A DNA stretch of 64,000 nucleotides from an uncultured Dokdonia sp. (lineage in GTDB: Bacteria; Bacteroidota; Bacteroidia; Flavobacteriales; Flavobacteriaceae): contig NZ_CALEMI010000157.1 in assembly GCF_937910895.1 (NCBI RefSeq), positions 33,950 through 97,949 on the forward strand, in the 5' to 3' direction. The stretch's first letter is position 1. Every line of letters starts with the position of its first letter. Both the position numbers and the translations under genes were made by a program. The notes under the pieces are model-generated. The model did no database searches. It had not been told where the DNA came from and saw only the letters and a list, made by a program, of their open reading frames with translations. This document shows positions 55,580-63,479 of the stretch, piece by piece.

Positions 55580-56446
55580 TTATTCTTTTGAAGCCATAAG
55601 CGCTAAGAACTTATCAAGATTTGGTAAAATGATAATACGTGTTCTTCGGTTTATAGATCTATTCTCTTTACTATCATTAGCCACTAGAGGCATGTAACTA
55701 CTTCTTCCTGCAGCAATCAATTTTGAAGGATCTACTTGATAGCTATCTTGTAACTCTCTAATAATAGCTGTAGCACGTTCTACACTAAGTTCCCAGTTGT
55801 CTTTAACATAAGCGCCTGGTTTTATTGTTTGATCATCTGTATGTCCTTCTACCATTACCTCTATAGCAGGTTCAGAATTTACAACGTCTGCAATTCTTTT
55901 TAGTAATGCACTAGCTTCTTTATTCACTTTATAACTTCCTGACTTGAATAACAATTTATCAGAAATAGAAATCATCACAACGGTTTCATTTATATCTATA
56001 GAGATATCATCATTATCTGAGTTTTCTATCACATCACGATCAAGATTACGCTTTAAATTGTAAGAGACCGCTAAGTTCATAGAGTCTTCAAGTGTTCTAG
56101 CTTTTGCAAGTTCAGCTTGATTTACATTTTTTAATGTCGCTGCCATCTGCTTTTTAACATCATTCGATATGACAGCACCATTACTCGTTCTATCTAATTT
56201 TTGATCGTTAGAAACGATGAGTTGGTCATTTATATCTTTTAAGGAATTAATTTTAGAGTTATACTCAGTAACTCGTGCTTGAATGGCTCCGTACTTATTT
56301 TCTAATTCTTCTTTTTCTACTTGTGTTTTAGTGAGTGTGACTTTGGTAGTATCATACTCTGATTGTAGCTCTACATACTTCTTTTTAGAGACGCAAGAAA
56401 CAAGGAGTAGAGATGTCATTGTAATAATTACAAACGATTTTTTCAT
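55580..56446 (-). CDS. OmpA-family peptidoglycan-binding lipoprotein
   Basis: A 288-residue outer-membrane lipoprotein (signal ITMTSLLLVSC, lipobox Cys 18). A coiled coil (about residues 25-75, ELQSEYDTTKVTLTKTQVEKEELE) is followed by a C-terminal OmpA domain with VEGHTDDQTIKPGA, NWELSVERATAIIREL and NRSINRRTRIIILP, the residues that bind diaminopimelate in peptidoglycan. It is of the Bacteroidetes OmpA/MotB type and probably tethers the outer membrane to the wall. It is convergent with the PorP/SprF-like gene. Confidence 0.92.
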   Translation of the reverse strand: MKKSFVIITMTSLLLVSCVSKKKYVELQSEYDTTKVTLTKTQVEKEELENKYGAIQARVTEYNSKINSLKDINDQLIVSNDQKLDRTSNGAVISNDVKKQMAATLKNVNQAELAKARTLEDSMNLAVSYNLKRNLDRDVIENSDNDDISIDINETVVMISISDKLLFKSGSYKVNKEASALLKRIADVVNSEPAIEVMVEGHTDDQTIKPGAYVKDNWELSVERATAIIRELQDSYQVDPSKLIAAGRSSYMPLVANDSKENRSINRRTRIIILPNLDKFLALMASKE

Positions 56447-56620
56447 TTTAATTTGGTTTTTAATTATTTTACTACGTACAAAAAGTAGCAGTTTGTTTAA
56501 ATATATGGTATATACGTCTCAAGTTGTGGATTTGGTTTTTTTGTAAAATATTTTGTATGTAAAAAGCGCACACTTATTGGTATACGCTTTTAAATTTTTA
56601 GAATACTTAATTATAAAATT

Positions 56621-57793
56621 TTATTCCCAAGTGTAATTCTTTCTCTTAGCTTGAGTTTTAATAGCTTCTATCATAGCGTTGCGCAATTGATTATCATCTT
56701 TCTTAGTTTGTGATGCCACGTAAGCAATACGCTGACTATTAAGTTGGGCAATCTCTTTTTGTATTGCTTCTCTTTCTTTTCTTTTTGTAGCGATATACAT
56801 TTTTATTTCAGAAGTAGATTTGCCTTTGAGTTCTTTGGGAAGGTCTTTATCATCTAATGCTTCATAACTAAAATTTTCTTCCTTCTCTGCATCTACTAAG
56901 TCCCAACTACTATTTTTATAAAAATGAGAACTCTTGCTTACCGCTCTTTTTACGGCATTTGCTTCTCCATATTCACTGGCGTTAGAATCTTGTTGTAGTT
57001 GTAAAGCCATTTTGTCTTCGGCGAGCCTACCATAACCAATATAGGTGCTATTAAGAGCCTTGTTTTTTTCTAAAATAGCTTGGTCATAAGGAGAAGGTAC
57101 ATGTACGGTACGCTTATCGTGATTAATAGCAATATAATTCCCTTTGGCAGACTCTGCTCCATCTTTCCAATAGGTATGAACACCTGTGTTGTAATCTCCG
57201 CAAAATATAGTGTTGACTGTTACGTCTTTTTCACAAGCATTTACAGAAGCATCTTGATAGCGAACGGGTCCTTGGTCAAAAGGTTCATTGCCTGCTATGA
57301 AAATGAGATTTAAATCATTCTTTTGTGTTCCCCAATTTAATTGATCCAATGATACCTGAATAACTTTACCACAATACTCATTTCCTCCATTTGTTGTGAG
57401 CGCAAATAAGTTTTTTGAAATCTCGTCAAGATCATTACTAAAAGCATTTACTTGTCTTATATAACCTTCTTTTGCATTAAGTCTGTCATTGCCATACTCA
57501 TATAAAGCTATTTGTAAAGTAGGTTTGTCATCAGATCCACATTTTGCATAGGATAGTTCATTAACAAGTTCCCATAGTTGTGATTTTGCTTGATCTATAA
57601 GACCATCCATACTATTAGAAGTGTCTAATAGAAGCGCTACTTTAATGATATTTGTTTTTGAATCTAGAACTGCAATGCTATTACTTTTTGATTCATATAA
57701 CTTTTTTTGATCTTCTGTATTATTAATAGGAGTTGGATAAAAAGAGGAGCTCGCTATCATTAGTGACGTTATTAAAATGGATACAGTTTTCAT
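56621..57793 (-). CDS. Exported von Willebrand factor A domain protein
   Basis: A 390-residue protein with signal peptide (KTVSILITSLMIASSSF). The VWA domain occupies about residues 45-245, with the metal-ion site motif D-x-S-x-S in LLLDTSNSMDGL. The C-terminal part is helical and charged. VWA domains bind partner proteins through a metal. The ORF could begin 15 codons earlier (MSLDLHHIHQN), but ATG 57793 opens directly with the signal peptide. Its neighbours give no clear role. Confidence 0.8.
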   Translation of the reverse strand: MKTVSILITSLMIASSSFYPTPINNTEDQKKLYESKSNSIAVLDSKTNIIKVALLLDTSNSMDGLIDQAKSQLWELVNELSYAKCGSDDKPTLQIALYEYGNDRLNAKEGYIRQVNAFSNDLDEISKNLFALTTNGGNEYCGKVIQVSLDQLNWGTQKNDLNLIFIAGNEPFDQGPVRYQDASVNACEKDVTVNTIFCGDYNTGVHTYWKDGAESAKGNYIAINHDKRTVHVPSPYDQAILEKNKALNSTYIGYGRLAEDKMALQLQQDSNASEYGEANAVKRAVSKSSHFYKNSSWDLVDAEKEENFSYEALDDKDLPKELKGKSTSEIKMYIATKRKEREAIQKEIAQLNSQRIAYVASQTKKDDNQLRNAMIEAIKTQAKRKNYTWE

Positions 57794-58004
57794 AATTGTT
57801 TGAGTATTTTGATGAATATGATGTAAATCTAAAGACATTAAAACTCGATTAAAATTTAAAATGAGTGAACAGCCCTTTTTAATGAGTAAACAAGCTCATA
57901 GAATGAGTAAGGATGCTTTTTTAGGCTTTAAAAAGAGGTTTTAATGGGCTATATCTAAAATCATCATTTTTTGGTGTAGCATTTTTGCACTAAGTTTGGG
58001 TTCT

Positions 58005-60200
58005 ATGAAAAAGATGTTTAATAAAATCTTTACGTTAGTATTAATTCTCTCTTGGGTGAGTATTCACGCACAAGAAAGAAATTCATTTCCTGCAGAAAAA
58101 GGACCACCCATTATGGTACGAGGAAGCGTTATAGATATAGAGACACTGGAGCCTGTTCCTAAGGTAAATGTTGAGATTACAGGTGGGAGTTATACGACAA
58201 CAGGTCCCGATGGAGAATTTAGAATCCGTGCTAGCGTAGGAGATGAACTCGTAATACGGAGTACAGATTTTGAAACACAATATTACACCATAAAAGATAA
58301 TCAGCGTATTCGAGTTGAGGTACATTCATTATCTAATCCTATTATATTAGATGAAGCTGAAGATTCAGAAAAACCTAAGCAAATCTTTACCGATTATGTC
58401 CAAAAAGCAAGAGCGGTATATAAACAAGATGTTTCTAAAGGGATTGATAATATTGCTTTAGCATTGGAGATAAAAACAATTACCGAATCAGAAAGAGCGA
58501 TTGCTTATGAACTATTAGCAGATATTAATTCCTATTGGAAACAATATGATTTAGCTATCGCAAATTACAAATCAAGTTTAAAAAGTGAATACAAAAAAGG
58601 TGCTGAAATAAAATTAGCAAAAGCTTATTTTAATAATAAAAACTATCAGGAAAGTATTGATCTTTATCAAGCACTATTAAAAAAAGAGCTGTCTTTTGAG
58701 CAAAATTTAGAAGCTCTAGAAGGCTTAGGCGATACGTATAAGGCTACGGCCGCTTTCGCGAAAGCGATAGAACAATACAAAAAAGCAGAACGCATAGCTA
58801 CAGATTCTTCTATTGTGTCAACCGCTACGAGACTAAACACAAAAATTGCAGAGTCTTATGATCAGATCGGAAATAGTCAAAAAGCCATCACCTCCTATAA
58901 TAAAGCACTTAATTTATCTAATCAGGAAAACTCAGAGAGTGCGGCGAGATCTAAGGTAAAAGTTGCCGATTATTATAATGCAACACGACAATTTGATGAA
59001 GAAATAAAACTTCGTAAAGAGGCATTACAAGAATTACGCGATGTAAACACAGATTCCATCACAAATGATGATGTACTTACACCTCAGAAACAAAACTATA
59101 AAATTGCCAGTGCTTACGTAGATCAAAGAAAGTTTGAGGAGGCCATTCCTTTTTTTGAAAAAAGTATTAATGAAGCAGCCAATAAAAATGACCTCGTTGT
59201 CGAAAAAGATGCCACGAGACGACTCTCAGAATTATACAGAGATAAAGAAGATTTTGACAAAGCTGCAGAGAGTTATGAACGTTATAAGTCTCTTGTAGAT
59301 CAAGGGTATCTAATTAAAGAACAAGAGTTAGAATCAAGGATACGACTTGGAAAAATCAATGCCGAAAAACAAAATAGAATCTTAAGTCTTGAAAAAGATA
59401 GAGAGCTTAATGAAGAGCGGTATGACTTAGCTTTCCAAAAACAAAAAATAATTGATGAGCGTAATAATACACAACGATTAATCATTGGGTCTTTAATTGT
59501 AGTTGCTTTGTCACTTCTTATTGCAGCATTAGCAATGTATCGTAGTTCAAAAAGGCAAAAATATGCAAATAACTTATTGGCTCTAAAGAGTTTAAGATCA
59601 CAAATGAACCCTCATTTTATTTTCAATGCACTTAATTCTGTAAATAGTTTTATTGCTACCAATGATGAGCGTACAGCAAATAAATACCTTTCCGACTTCT
59701 CAAGCCTCATGCGCTCCGTACTAGAAAATAGTGAAGAAGACTTTATACCGCTTTCTAGTGAGATAGAACTCATTAAAAAGTATACGATGCTAGAGCATTT
59801 CAGGTTTAGAGATAAATTTGACTATACGCTTACAGTAGATGAGAACTTGGCGATAGATGAGTTTCAAATACCACCTATGTTATTACAACCGTATGTTGAG
59901 AATGCCGTATGGCATGGTATGCGATACAAAGAAGAAAAAGGGCTATTGCATATTAATTTTAGTCAAAAAGATGCTGATACTGCTGTAATTACAGTGACAG
60001 ACGATGGAGTAGGTAGAGAGCGTAGTAAAGCTATGAAAACAGATAATCAGAAAAAACAAAAATCTAAAGGAATGGGCAATATCAAAAAGCGTATCGCCAT
60101 ACTTAATGAAATGTACGGAGATCGCGTAGATGTTGTCATTACAGACGTATTTGAAAACGGAGAAGGAACAAAAGTAACACTAACACTAAAAAAAGACTAA
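58005..60200 (+). CDS. TPR-containing LytS/YehU-type sensor histidine kinase
   Basis: A 731-residue sensor. A signal peptide (KIFTLVLILSWVSIHAQ) is followed by a CarboxypepD-regulatory-like beta domain (residues ~32-100, MVRGSVIDIETLEPVPKVNVEI), then about seven TPR units (to ~445), a coiled coil, a membrane helix (RLIIGSLIVVALSLLIAALAMY), and a cytoplasmic kinase of the His_kinase/LytS family. The phospho-acceptor is H537 in QMNPHFIFNALNS; the ATPase has VENAVWHGM and VTDDGVGR. The TPRs face the periplasm. The start is ATG 58005; an upstream TTG is in frame. The response regulator follows after 2 bases. An iterated palindrome encodes AAFAKA in a TPR. Confidence 0.92.
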   Translation: MKKMFNKIFTLVLILSWVSIHAQERNSFPAEKGPPIMVRGSVIDIETLEPVPKVNVEITGGSYTTTGPDGEFRIRASVGDELVIRSTDFETQYYTIKDNQRIRVEVHSLSNPIILDEAEDSEKPKQIFTDYVQKARAVYKQDVSKGIDNIALALEIKTITESERAIAYELLADINSYWKQYDLAIANYKSSLKSEYKKGAEIKLAKAYFNNKNYQESIDLYQALLKKELSFEQNLEALEGLGDTYKATAAFAKAIEQYKKAERIATDSSIVSTATRLNTKIAESYDQIGNSQKAITSYNKALNLSNQENSESAARSKVKVADYYNATRQFDEEIKLRKEALQELRDVNTDSITNDDVLTPQKQNYKIASAYVDQRKFEEAIPFFEKSINEAANKNDLVVEKDATRRLSELYRDKEDFDKAAESYERYKSLVDQGYLIKEQELESRIRLGKINAEKQNRILSLEKDRELNEERYDLAFQKQKIIDERNNTQRLIIGSLIVVALSLLIAALAMYRSSKRQKYANNLLALKSLRSQMNPHFIFNALNSVNSFIATNDERTANKYLSDFSSLMRSVLENSEEDFIPLSSEIELIKKYTMLEHFRFRDKFDYTLTVDENLAIDEFQIPPMLLQPYVENAVWHGMRYKEEKGLLHINFSQKDADTAVITVTDDGVGRERSKAMKTDNQKKQKSKGMGNIKKRIAILNEMYGDRVDVVITDVFENGEGTKVTLTLKKD
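58752..58765. repeat. Iterated palindrome copy 15
   Basis: Exact copy in a TPR unit of the sensor kinase gene, encoding AFAKA. Confidence 0.9.
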
Positions 60201-60202
60201 CC

Positions 60203-60940
60203 ATGCTAAAGCTCAAAACGATTATAGTAGAAGATGAAGAAGTGAGTCGAGATATATTACGCAACTATCTCCAAAAGTATTGTCCAAAAGTTGAGCTTGT
60301 AGGCGAAGCATCAAATATAGAAGAAGCGCTCAGTCTTATCCGTAATGAAACACTAGACCTCGTTTTTTTGGACGTAGAGATGCCACACGGTAACGCATTT
60401 GATCTCTTGGAACAAGTAGGGGATCGTAGTTTTGAAACTGTGTTTGTGACCGCATATAACCAATATGCCATAGAAGCGCTTAATACACATGCATCTTATT
60501 ATCTACTTAAACCAATCTCTATAGATGAGCTTATAAAGGCCGTAGATTATGTGGCTCAGATTAAAGAAAAAGAAAACGAATTAGAAAATAAAGTACTTAC
60601 CGCTTTTAGTTCTGAGAATCAAGGTAAAATAACAATTCCTGTGCAAGACGGTTTTGAAGTCCTAGAAGCAGCTTCCATTTTATACTGTCAGGCAGATGAT
60701 AATTATACTCAAATATTTCTTACCAGTGGAGGTAAAAAATTAGTCAGTAAAACTCTTAAGTATTTTCAAGATGCCTTAACAGATTTTGGATTTGCAAGAG
60801 TGCATAAATCGTATTTGGTCAATATCAATGAGGTCACTGGGTATAGAAAAGGGAAGGGCGGTACAGTAGTGTTAAGTACAGGTAAAGAAGTGATGGTTTC
60901 AGCTTCCCAGAAAGCCAACTTGCTAGCGTATTTTAAATAA
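60203..60940 (+). CDS. LytTR-family response regulator
   Basis: A 245-residue response regulator. Residues ~1-125 form the receiver domain with acidic pair E9-D10, phospho-acceptor D57 in LVFLDVEMPHG, T/S in FVTAYN and K in LLKPI. Residues ~145-245 are a LytTR DNA-binding domain (ILYCQADDNYTQIFLTSGGKKLVSKTL, FARVHKSYLVNINEV). It pairs with the preceding TPR kinase, the usual two-component arrangement. The target genes are unknown. Confidence 0.93.
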   Translation: MLKLKTIIVEDEEVSRDILRNYLQKYCPKVELVGEASNIEEALSLIRNETLDLVFLDVEMPHGNAFDLLEQVGDRSFETVFVTAYNQYAIEALNTHASYYLLKPISIDELIKAVDYVAQIKEKENELENKVLTAFSSENQGKITIPVQDGFEVLEAASILYCQADDNYTQIFLTSGGKKLVSKTLKYFQDALTDFGFARVHKSYLVNINEVTGYRKGKGGTVVLSTGKEVMVSASQKANLLAYFK

Positions 60941-60943
60941 TTT

Positions 60944-61762
60944 TTAAAAGTCTTTATACGCTACTTGAATGTCTATTTTTTGAGGAATTTGTCCGCTTTC
61001 GCGAAAGCGCACGATGATGTCTTCAAGGATATCAATAGCATCATTGGAATAGATGTAATGCTTGGCAGGCTTTGCTATTTCTGTATGGATTATTTTTTCT
61101 TGTTCTAATATAGCTTTTGTCTGCCTAGCCACCGCTTCTCCAGAATCAATAATGGTCACTTGATTAGGTAATAATTCTTTGAGTATAGGAAGCAAAAAAG
61201 GATAGTGACTACATCCTAAAACTAGATAATCAATATTTGCCTTTATCATAGGAGCTATATAGGAAGTAAGAAGTTCTCTAGTTTCAGGACTATTTATTTT
61301 TCCTTGCTCAATTAATGGAACAAGCCCAGTGCCTATCACTTCTATGGTATTAATTTCTTGCGTGTATCTTTTTGAGGTGCTAGAAAACAAACGACTATTC
61401 AGCGTTCCTTTGGTGGCTAAAATACCAATGCTTTTACTCTTAGATTGAAGTGCGGCGGGTTTAATAGCAGGTTCTATTCCAATAAAAGGAACATTGTAAT
61501 TTGCTCTTAAGTAATCAATGGCATTTGTGGTTGCTGTATTACAAGCGACGACAATAATTTTTGCACCTAGTGCTATTAGTGTTTCTGTATTTTTAATACA
61601 TAATTGTGTAATCTCATCTTGAGATTTTTCGCCATACGGAGCATATTTACTATCAGCTAAATAGATAGTTGATTCTAATGGTAGTAGCTCAACAATTTCT
61701 TTCCATATAGAAATGCCTCCTATTCCACTATCAAACACTCCGATGTATGTATCTTTTTGCAT
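60944..61762 (-). CDS. murI: Glutamate racemase MurI
   Basis: MurI turns L-glutamate into the D-glutamate of peptidoglycan. The two catalytic Cys are C74 in VVACNTATTN and C184 in LGCSHYPFL; D11 in FDSGIGG is also conserved. Length (272) is normal. It lies downstream of the two skp-like genes, with a terminator between. An iterated palindrome (60995-61008) near its 3' end encodes VRFRESGQ, a third reading frame of the same DNA word. Confidence 0.95.
   Translation of the reverse strand: MQKDTYIGVFDSGIGGISIWKEIVELLPLESTIYLADSKYAPYGEKSQDEITQLCIKNTETLIALGAKIIVVACNTATTNAIDYLRANYNVPFIGIEPAIKPAALQSKSKSIGILATKGTLNSRLFSSTSKRYTQEINTIEVIGTGLVPLIEQGKINSPETRELLTSYIAPMIKANIDYLVLGCSHYPFLLPILKELLPNQVTIIDSGEAVARQTKAILEQEKIIHTEIAKPAKHYIYSNDAIDILEDIIVRFRESGQIPQKIDIQVAYKDF
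60995..61008. repeat. Iterated palindrome copy 16
   Basis: Exact copy near the 3' end of murI, minus-strand reading VRFRES. Confidence 0.9.
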
Positions 61763-61774
61763 AGGTCTAAAATA

Positions 61775-61805
61775 AAAAACTGCCTCCAGAATGAAGGCAG
61801 TTTTT
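61775..61805 (-). terminator. Terminator between skp and murI
   Basis: AAAAACTGCCT and AGGCAGTTTTT pair around the loop CCAGAATGA with A and T runs. On the minus strand it follows the skp gene and precedes murI by 12 bases. A second small hairpin (TTTCGCTT/AAGCGAAA) at 61811-61828 lies between. Confidence 0.85.
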
Positions 61806-61841
61806 ATAAACTTTCGCTTTAAGCGAAATAATAATAATGTA

Positions 61842-62357
61842 TTAGATACCTAAATCTGCTTTTACGTCTGGCATAAGATCATAACCATCTGCCATGATCA
61901 CTCCTGCAGCTCCAGGTGTTGAGTCAAGAACATATTGATATCCTTTTGCTCTAGCCACTTTTTGTATGGTTACGCGTGCTTTCTCAAGTATAGGTTTTAA
62001 TAACTCTTGCTCTTGTTGACGCAGTTTGGTATATGCGTTTTGCTCGTATGCGTTAATTTGTTGAAGTGTTTCTTGTACTTCTTTTTGACGAGCAATATTG
62101 GTCTCATCAGTTTGTGTAGCTACTTCACGCCCATATCTTTCAGATGTTTTTTGAAGTTCAGTCTTCATTTCTGTTAACTGCGCTTGATATGATTTTTGTG
62201 CTTTTTCAAGCTCGGCATTTGCAGTAACATAGCTAGGCATTGCTTCTACTAACTCTTGTGTGTTAATGTGCGCAATTTTTGATTCTTGAGCTTGCATTAC
62301 GCTAGTCATTCCTATTACTAGAGCTATGGCTACGAATACTTTTTTCATGTGTTTCAT
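61842..62357 (-). CDS. Skp/OmpH-family periplasmic chaperone, short copy
   Basis: A 171-residue exported protein (signal KKVFVAIALVIGMTSVMQAQ) of the Skp family. Skp trimers keep outer-membrane proteins unfolded on their way to the BAM complex. The pattern is ESKIAHINTQELVEAMPSY, a long coiled-coil pair about residues 45-125, and YVLDSTPGAAGVIMADGYDL at the end. The start is ATG 62357 (MKHMKK) or 62348 (MKKVF). It lies in the bamA-skp-skp order typical of Bacteroidetes. Confidence 0.92.
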   Translation of the reverse strand: MKHMKKVFVAIALVIGMTSVMQAQESKIAHINTQELVEAMPSYVTANAELEKAQKSYQAQLTEMKTELQKTSERYGREVATQTDETNIARQKEVQETLQQINAYEQNAYTKLRQQEQELLKPILEKARVTIQKVARAKGYQYVLDSTPGAAGVIMADGYDLMPDVKADLGI

Positions 62358-62428
62358 TGTAATCTAATTAAAGTTAAGTGTGTTATAGTTATAAAATATA
62401 GGGTTATCAAATACCTCCACCACTATGA

Positions 62429-63442
62429 TCATCTTCTTTTTGGAGGATTGGGAATACTATCTGTTTTTTTCTTACGTGATTCTATAACAGAATCTCTTTT
62501 TCTTTCGCGTTCTGCTAATAGAGCGTCTTTTTTCTTTTGACGTTCAGCTAGTATAGAATCTTTTCTTTTTTGGCGAGCTTCTATAAGTTGTTGCTGTTTT
62601 GCTTTTTTCTCCTCAGCTGTTTCTGTTCCAGAACTTCTGCCTGACGCTTCGGCTCTTGCTGCTTTGGCAGCATTTATAGAATCTTTTCTTTGTTGACGTT
62701 CTTCAAGAATACGCTGTCTTCTTTCTTCAAAAGCTTTATTACGTGCGTCTTTTTCTTCTTGGCGTTGTGTTGCCTTTTCTTCAATTAACGCGTCACGTTC
62801 TGCTTTCTTTTGATCTATAGCTTTTTGACGTTCCTGTGTTTCTTTGTCTTGCTCTACCGTTTTGGCTTCATCTCTATCAAAAGAATCTTCTTCTTTTTTA
62901 TTGTTGATTTGTTTACGTTTTGAAGATCTAGTGATACTTCTTAAAACTTGATCACTTATATCTAATCGATCTGCCACATATAATACACCTGATTCAGATT
63001 TTCTTAATACAACATCAAACTTTTTATTTTTAGAAATTTCTTGTACAGCATTAAAAACTTGGTCTTGTACAGGCTCTATTAATTGACGTTTTTGTATCGC
63101 CAAATCACCACCTGGTCCAAAACGTTTTTGTTGATATTCAAAAATTTCTTCTTCTTCATACGTGATTTCTTCTTCACGCTCTTCAATAAGTTCTTTGGTA
63201 AGCAATACGCGTTCATTTTGTAATTGCTTTTTCATTTCGTCTATTTCACCGAGTTTTTTTTCTATTTCACTTTTCCACTTTTTAACTTTCGAATCTAGTT
63301 GAGAAGATGCTTCCTGATATTCAGGAACGTTTTCAAGTATATAGTCCATATTAATATAGCCTACACGGATACCACGTTGTGCTTGCGCAACAAGGCTCAC
63401 AAAAAAAAGTGATGCAAAAAGGAAAAAAACTTTTGTTTTCAT
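62429..63442 (-). CDS. Skp/OmpH-family periplasmic chaperone, long copy with repetitive charged tail
   Basis: A 337-residue Skp homologue. Signal (FFLFASLFFVSLVAQAQ) and Skp core (RGIRVGYINMDYILENVPEY to about residue 170, VVLRKSESGVLYVADRLDISD) are normal. The C-terminal half (about 185-337) is almost only Lys, Arg, Glu, Gln, Asp and Ala, with degenerate repeats of the type RQKRKDSILAERQKKKDALL and RERKRDSVIESRKKKTDSI. This tail doubles the usual length and may form a single long helix. It lies between bamA and the short skp copy. Confidence 0.9.
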   Translation of the reverse strand: MKTKVFFLFASLFFVSLVAQAQRGIRVGYINMDYILENVPEYQEASSQLDSKVKKWKSEIEKKLGEIDEMKKQLQNERVLLTKELIEEREEEITYEEEEIFEYQQKRFGPGGDLAIQKRQLIEPVQDQVFNAVQEISKNKKFDVVLRKSESGVLYVADRLDISDQVLRSITRSSKRKQINNKKEEDSFDRDEAKTVEQDKETQERQKAIDQKKAERDALIEEKATQRQEEKDARNKAFEERRQRILEERQQRKDSINAAKAARAEASGRSSGTETAEEKKAKQQQLIEARQKRKDSILAERQKKKDALLAERERKRDSVIESRKKKTDSIPNPPKRR

Positions 63443-63479
63443 ATTGGTTATAATAGCGTTAGAAATAATCGTGCCAAAA

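Noticed and set aside
3448..61008. The iterated palindromes as a CRISPR array
   Set aside because: Spacing is irregular, from 1.6 to about 8 kb, and many copies are inside genes; no cas genes are present.
3448..61008. The iterated palindromes as ordinary intrinsic terminators
   Set aside because: Half lie inside genes, and the A/T-rich flank has no consistent T run downstream of the stem in the direction of transcription.
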